This document shows positions 61,795-64,000 of a stretch of 64,000 nucleotides of DNA, one piece after another. Source of the DNA: Aureimonas fodinaquatilis (GTDB taxonomy: Bacteria; Pseudomonadota; Alphaproteobacteria; Rhizobiales; Rhizobiaceae); the NCBI RefSeq assembly GCF_008369445.1, contig NZ_VTWH01000001.1, positions 310,001-374,000 on the forward strand. The letters are read 5' to 3'. Numbering within the stretch: position 1 is the stretch's first letter; every line of letters starts with the position of its first letter. The notes under the pieces are model-generated. The model saw only the letters and a list, made by a program, of their open reading frames with translations. It did no database searches and had not been told where the DNA came from. The translations under genes and the position numbers were made by a program.

Positions 61795-62991
61795 TTGATT
61801 CTGGAAGGCATGCGCGTTCTCAATTTCTGCCACTACCTGCAGGGCCCGGCGGCGATGCAGTATCTGGCCGATATGGGGGCAGAGGTCATAAAGATTGAAC
61901 CGCCCAAGGGTGCCTTTGAGCGGCATTGGGCCGGTGCAGGAACTGCGCGTGTCGGCGGTGTCAGCGCACTATACCTTGCCGGTAACCGCAATGTTCTCAG
62001 TATCGCGGTGGATCTCAAGCACCCTGAAGCGACCGATGTTGTGCATCGCCTGATTGGCCGGACACATGTGCTGGCGGAAAATTACCGGCCGGGAACATTG
62101 GACAGGCTGGGGCTTGGTTACGAGCAGGTCAAAGCCCGCAAACCTGACATCATCTACGCCTCTGCCTCGGGGTTCGGCAGTACCGGCCCGCTGGTCCGCC
62201 GCCCGGGGCAGGACCTGTTGGTTCAGGCAATGTCCGGGCTTGCCCGTGCAACCGGGGATGGTCGGGTGCCTGTGCCTGTCGGCCTTGCCGCAGTGGATCA
62301 GCACGGAGCCGCGCTCATGGCGCTTTCCATCACGGGGGCCTATGCAAAATGGCAGGCAACCGGCCTTGGAACGCGTGTTGAATCCAGCCTGTTTTCCGCG
62401 GCGATCGATCTGCAGAATGAATCCATTGTGACTTACCATGCCGCCGGGCTCGGTTCCCGAAGCATGCCCCGGGATCCACATCTGGCAACATGGTATCATG
62501 AAGCGCCCTATGGCGTTTACGCGGTGAAGGATGCCTTCGTTGCACTGTCGATGACCAAGGTTGAAGCCCTTGCAGACGCGTTGAACAGCGACCGGCTGAA
62601 AGCGCTTGTCGATCTGGATCCGTTTGTCGAGCGCGATATCATCGCGTCTGAAACCGCCGACGTTTTGAGAGAGTGGTCTTTTGATGCGCTGTCTGAAGCT
62701 CTGGACAGCGGCGGCATCTGGTTTGCCCGGGTTGAAGACTACGAGGATCTGGCCGCAAACCCGCAGGCTGCGCACAATGGCGCGTTTCAGACGATGCCGG
62801 TGAATGATGCTCAGGCGACCCTGGTCAGCCATCCTGTCAGCTACAATGGTGAAGTACCGGGCATCAGGACTATGGCGCTGTCGGCGGGGGCCGACACACG
62901 AAGCGTGCTGGAGAATGCAGGTTTCGACGGCAGCGAAGTCGCCGACCTTATTCGAAACAATGTTGTTTTCACGCCGGATGACGCGGCATGA
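61795..62991 (+). CDS. Class III CoA-transferase (CaiB/BaiF)
   Basis: A 398-residue CoA-transferase family III protein. The N-terminal segment LEGMRVLNFCHYLQGPAAMQYLADMGAEVIKIEPP is characteristic, and the catalytic Asp168 sits in GLAAVDQHGAAL. Such enzymes move CoA between carboxylic acids, activating a substrate for dehydration or hydration. TTG at 61795 is chosen for the AGGGGAA upstream; an ATG five codons later is possible. Its stop overlaps the MaoC start as ATGA, so the two act as a pair. Confidence 0.9.
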   Translation: MILEGMRVLNFCHYLQGPAAMQYLADMGAEVIKIEPPKGAFERHWAGAGTARVGGVSALYLAGNRNVLSIAVDLKHPEATDVVHRLIGRTHVLAENYRPGTLDRLGLGYEQVKARKPDIIYASASGFGSTGPLVRRPGQDLLVQAMSGLARATGDGRVPVPVGLAAVDQHGAALMALSITGAYAKWQATGLGTRVESSLFSAAIDLQNESIVTYHAAGLGSRSMPRDPHLATWYHEAPYGVYAVKDAFVALSMTKVEALADALNSDRLKALVDLDPFVERDIIASETADVLREWSFDALSEALDSGGIWFARVEDYEDLAANPQAAHNGAFQTMPVNDAQATLVSHPVSYNGEVPGIRTMALSAGADTRSVLENAGFDGSEVADLIRNNVVFTPDDAA

Positions 62992-63443
62992 GTGAGGCCA
63001 GGTCCTTTTACGTTTCCGTCGGTGACGCGGTGTCGTTTTCAAAAACCGTGGGTGAATCTGACGTGTATCTGTTTGCCGGGATCACCGGTGATCTGTCTTC
63101 CAACCATGTCAATGAACAGGTCATGGCCAAATCCCGATTTGGCAGGCGCGTTGTTCACGGCGCTTTGCTTGTGGGCTTCATGTCCACCTGCTCGACCCGC
63201 ATGATTGAAACATTTGGCGCGGGTGCAAGAGGCTCGGTTACAGCCGTTGCCCTGGGCTATGAGCGCATTCGCTTTGTGGCGCCTGTCTTCATCGGAGATA
63301 CGGTGACAGTTCAATATCGCATCAGCCGCGTGGAGCCGGAACGGGCGCGAAGCTACGGAGAAATTACCGTTACAAACCAAGAGGATACGGTTGTTGCGGT
63401 TGCTGAGGGCATTCTGAAATGGGTGCCGGATCATGGCAGTTAA
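62988..63443 (+). CDS. MaoC-like enoyl-CoA hydratase
   Basis: A 151-residue single hot-dog domain protein. The MaoC catalytic pair is visible as Asp35 and His40 in GDLSSNHVN, followed by FGRRVVHGALL. It hydrates or dehydrates CoA thioesters in the cytoplasm. Start overlaps the CoA-transferase stop, implying the CoA ester made there is its substrate; short length is normal for the (R)-specific hydratase type. A sugar-type binding protein gene begins 19 bp downstream. Confidence 0.9.
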   Translation: MSEARSFYVSVGDAVSFSKTVGESDVYLFAGITGDLSSNHVNEQVMAKSRFGRRVVHGALLVGFMSTCSTRMIETFGAGARGSVTAVALGYERIRFVAPVFIGDTVTVQYRISRVEPERARSYGEITVTNQEDTVVAVAEGILKWVPDHGS

Positions 63444-63462
63444 TCTCAAAATGGAGGTCGTT

Positions 63463-64000
63463 ATGCGCAATCACATTCGTAAACTTCGCACTTTGCTGGT
63501 CACAGGCGTGGCAATGGCAACCTGCCTGGCTGTCTTGCCTGCGCAGGCGCAGGAAGAAAAAACCTTTGCCGTCGTGGTCAAGGTGGCAGGCGATCCATGG
63601 TGGAGCCGTCTGGAAGAAGGGCTCGTTGAATTCGCCGCCGAAAATCCAGGTATCCGCGTCTTCATGCAGGGCGTTTCGCAAGCCGATGCAGCGCTTCAGG
63701 CACAGTTGATCGAAGATCTGGTGGCGCAGAATGTTGATGCGCTGGGCATTGTTCCGATTTCGCCGCAGACGCTTGAGCCTGTCATCGCCAAAGCCCGCGA
63801 AAAGGGCATTGTCGTCGTAACCCATGAAGGCGAGACCCAGCCGACAAAGGATTACGACATTGAAGCATTCGACAACGCGGCCTACGGCGTTCATCTGATG
63901 GATCAGCTGGCGGCAGGCATGGGCGAAGAGGGCGAGTATGCCGTCTTTGTCGGTCGGTTGACCAATGTTTCGCAGAATATCTGGGTTGATGCTGCCATTG
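63463..64000 (+). CDS. Periplasmic sugar-binding protein (RbsB-like, family 4), N-terminal part
   Basis: The gene runs off the right edge; 179 residues are present. ATG at 63463 follows GGAGG by five bases. A signal peptide (MRNHIRKLRTLLVTGVAMAT, cleavage near PAQAQE at residue 29) is followed by a type 1 periplasmic-binding domain: FAVVVKVAGDPWWSRLEEGL, DALGIVPISPQTLEPVIAKA and GIVVVTHEGE. It resembles the ribose/rhamnose/AI-2 binding family. The remaining transporter genes probably lie beyond the edge and belong to the LacI-controlled group. Confidence 0.88.
   Translation, partial: MRNHIRKLRTLLVTGVAMATCLAVLPAQAQEEKTFAVVVKVAGDPWWSRLEEGLVEFAAENPGIRVFMQGVSQADAALQAQLIEDLVAQNVDALGIVPISPQTLEPVIAKAREKGIVVVTHEGETQPTKDYDIEAFDNAAYGVHLMDQLAAGMGEEGEYAVFVGRLTNVSQNIWVDAAI

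Noticed and set aside
61969-63042. Long minus-strand open frame (357 codons)
   Set aside because: Antisense to the CoA-transferase gene; cysteine- and histidine-rich shadow composition.

Overview
The window reads as chromosome of an alphaproteobacterium, most likely order Hyphomicrobiales (Rhizobiales). The support is the short-form hisG with hisZ next to hisS, the plant/alphaproteobacterial type of glutamate-cysteine ligase beside rsmE, the DUF1127, DUF2927, SapC and CsbD proteins, and a family of palindromic intergenic repeats. No genus can be named from the sequence alone. I see no rRNA, tRNA, CRISPR array, prophage or complete insertion sequence.

Layout. 0-4 kb: an RpiR-type regulator with an iron/phosphonate-type ABC binding protein and fused permease, without an ATPase. 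4-14.5 kb: a long minus-strand operon that begins with a fumarylacetoacetase-family hydrolase and a VOC protein, continues with a complete peptide/nickel-type ABC importer carrying two paralogous binding proteins, and ends near a FUSC membrane protein. A divergent FadR-type regulator and repeated operator-like boxes sit at its head. A decayed tail of a second permease copy lies beyond the FUSC gene. 15-27.5 kb: mostly housekeeping and stress genes (CsbD, alpha/beta hydrolase, diguanylate cyclase, SDR, a GT4 transferase, xseA, LysR with a divergent DUF1127 gene, a CNNM/CorC-type protein, a DUF937-like protein, gshA, rsmE). 27.7-31.8 kb: the glcDEF glycolate oxidase operon, followed by a 59-bp tandem repeat. 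31.9-33.9 kb: cell-envelope proteins.

33.9-44.8 kb is a surface-polysaccharide locus. It has the five enzymes needed to turn UDP-GlcNAc into UDP-2,3-diacetamido-2,3-dideoxy-mannuronic acid (WbpA, WbpB, WbpE, WbpD and WbpI types), three glycosyltransferases and a membrane protein resembling an ABC-exporter membrane domain with no ATPase. 45-50.6 kb: tag, hisS-hisZ-hisG, DoxX, SapC. 50.8-55.2 kb: fumC, then an S9 peptidase and a MerR regulator with a MerR-style dyad upstream. 55.9-64 kb: catabolic genes (aldehyde dehydrogenase, ACMSD-like amidohydrolase, GST-fold isomerase, LacI regulator, GH88 hydrolase, class III CoA-transferase, MaoC hydratase and the start of a sugar-binding protein). A perfect LacI-type palindrome lies in the divergent GH88/CoA-transferase promoter region.

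The most unusual material is regulatory and architectural: paired binding proteins with a stem-loop before the permease genes, the permease remnant, the ATPase-less ABC-like protein in the sugar locus, a glycosyltransferase with an extra C-terminal module, several operator-like dyads next to their likely regulators, and a dispersed palindromic repeat family. I did not find a clearly new defence or mobile system.
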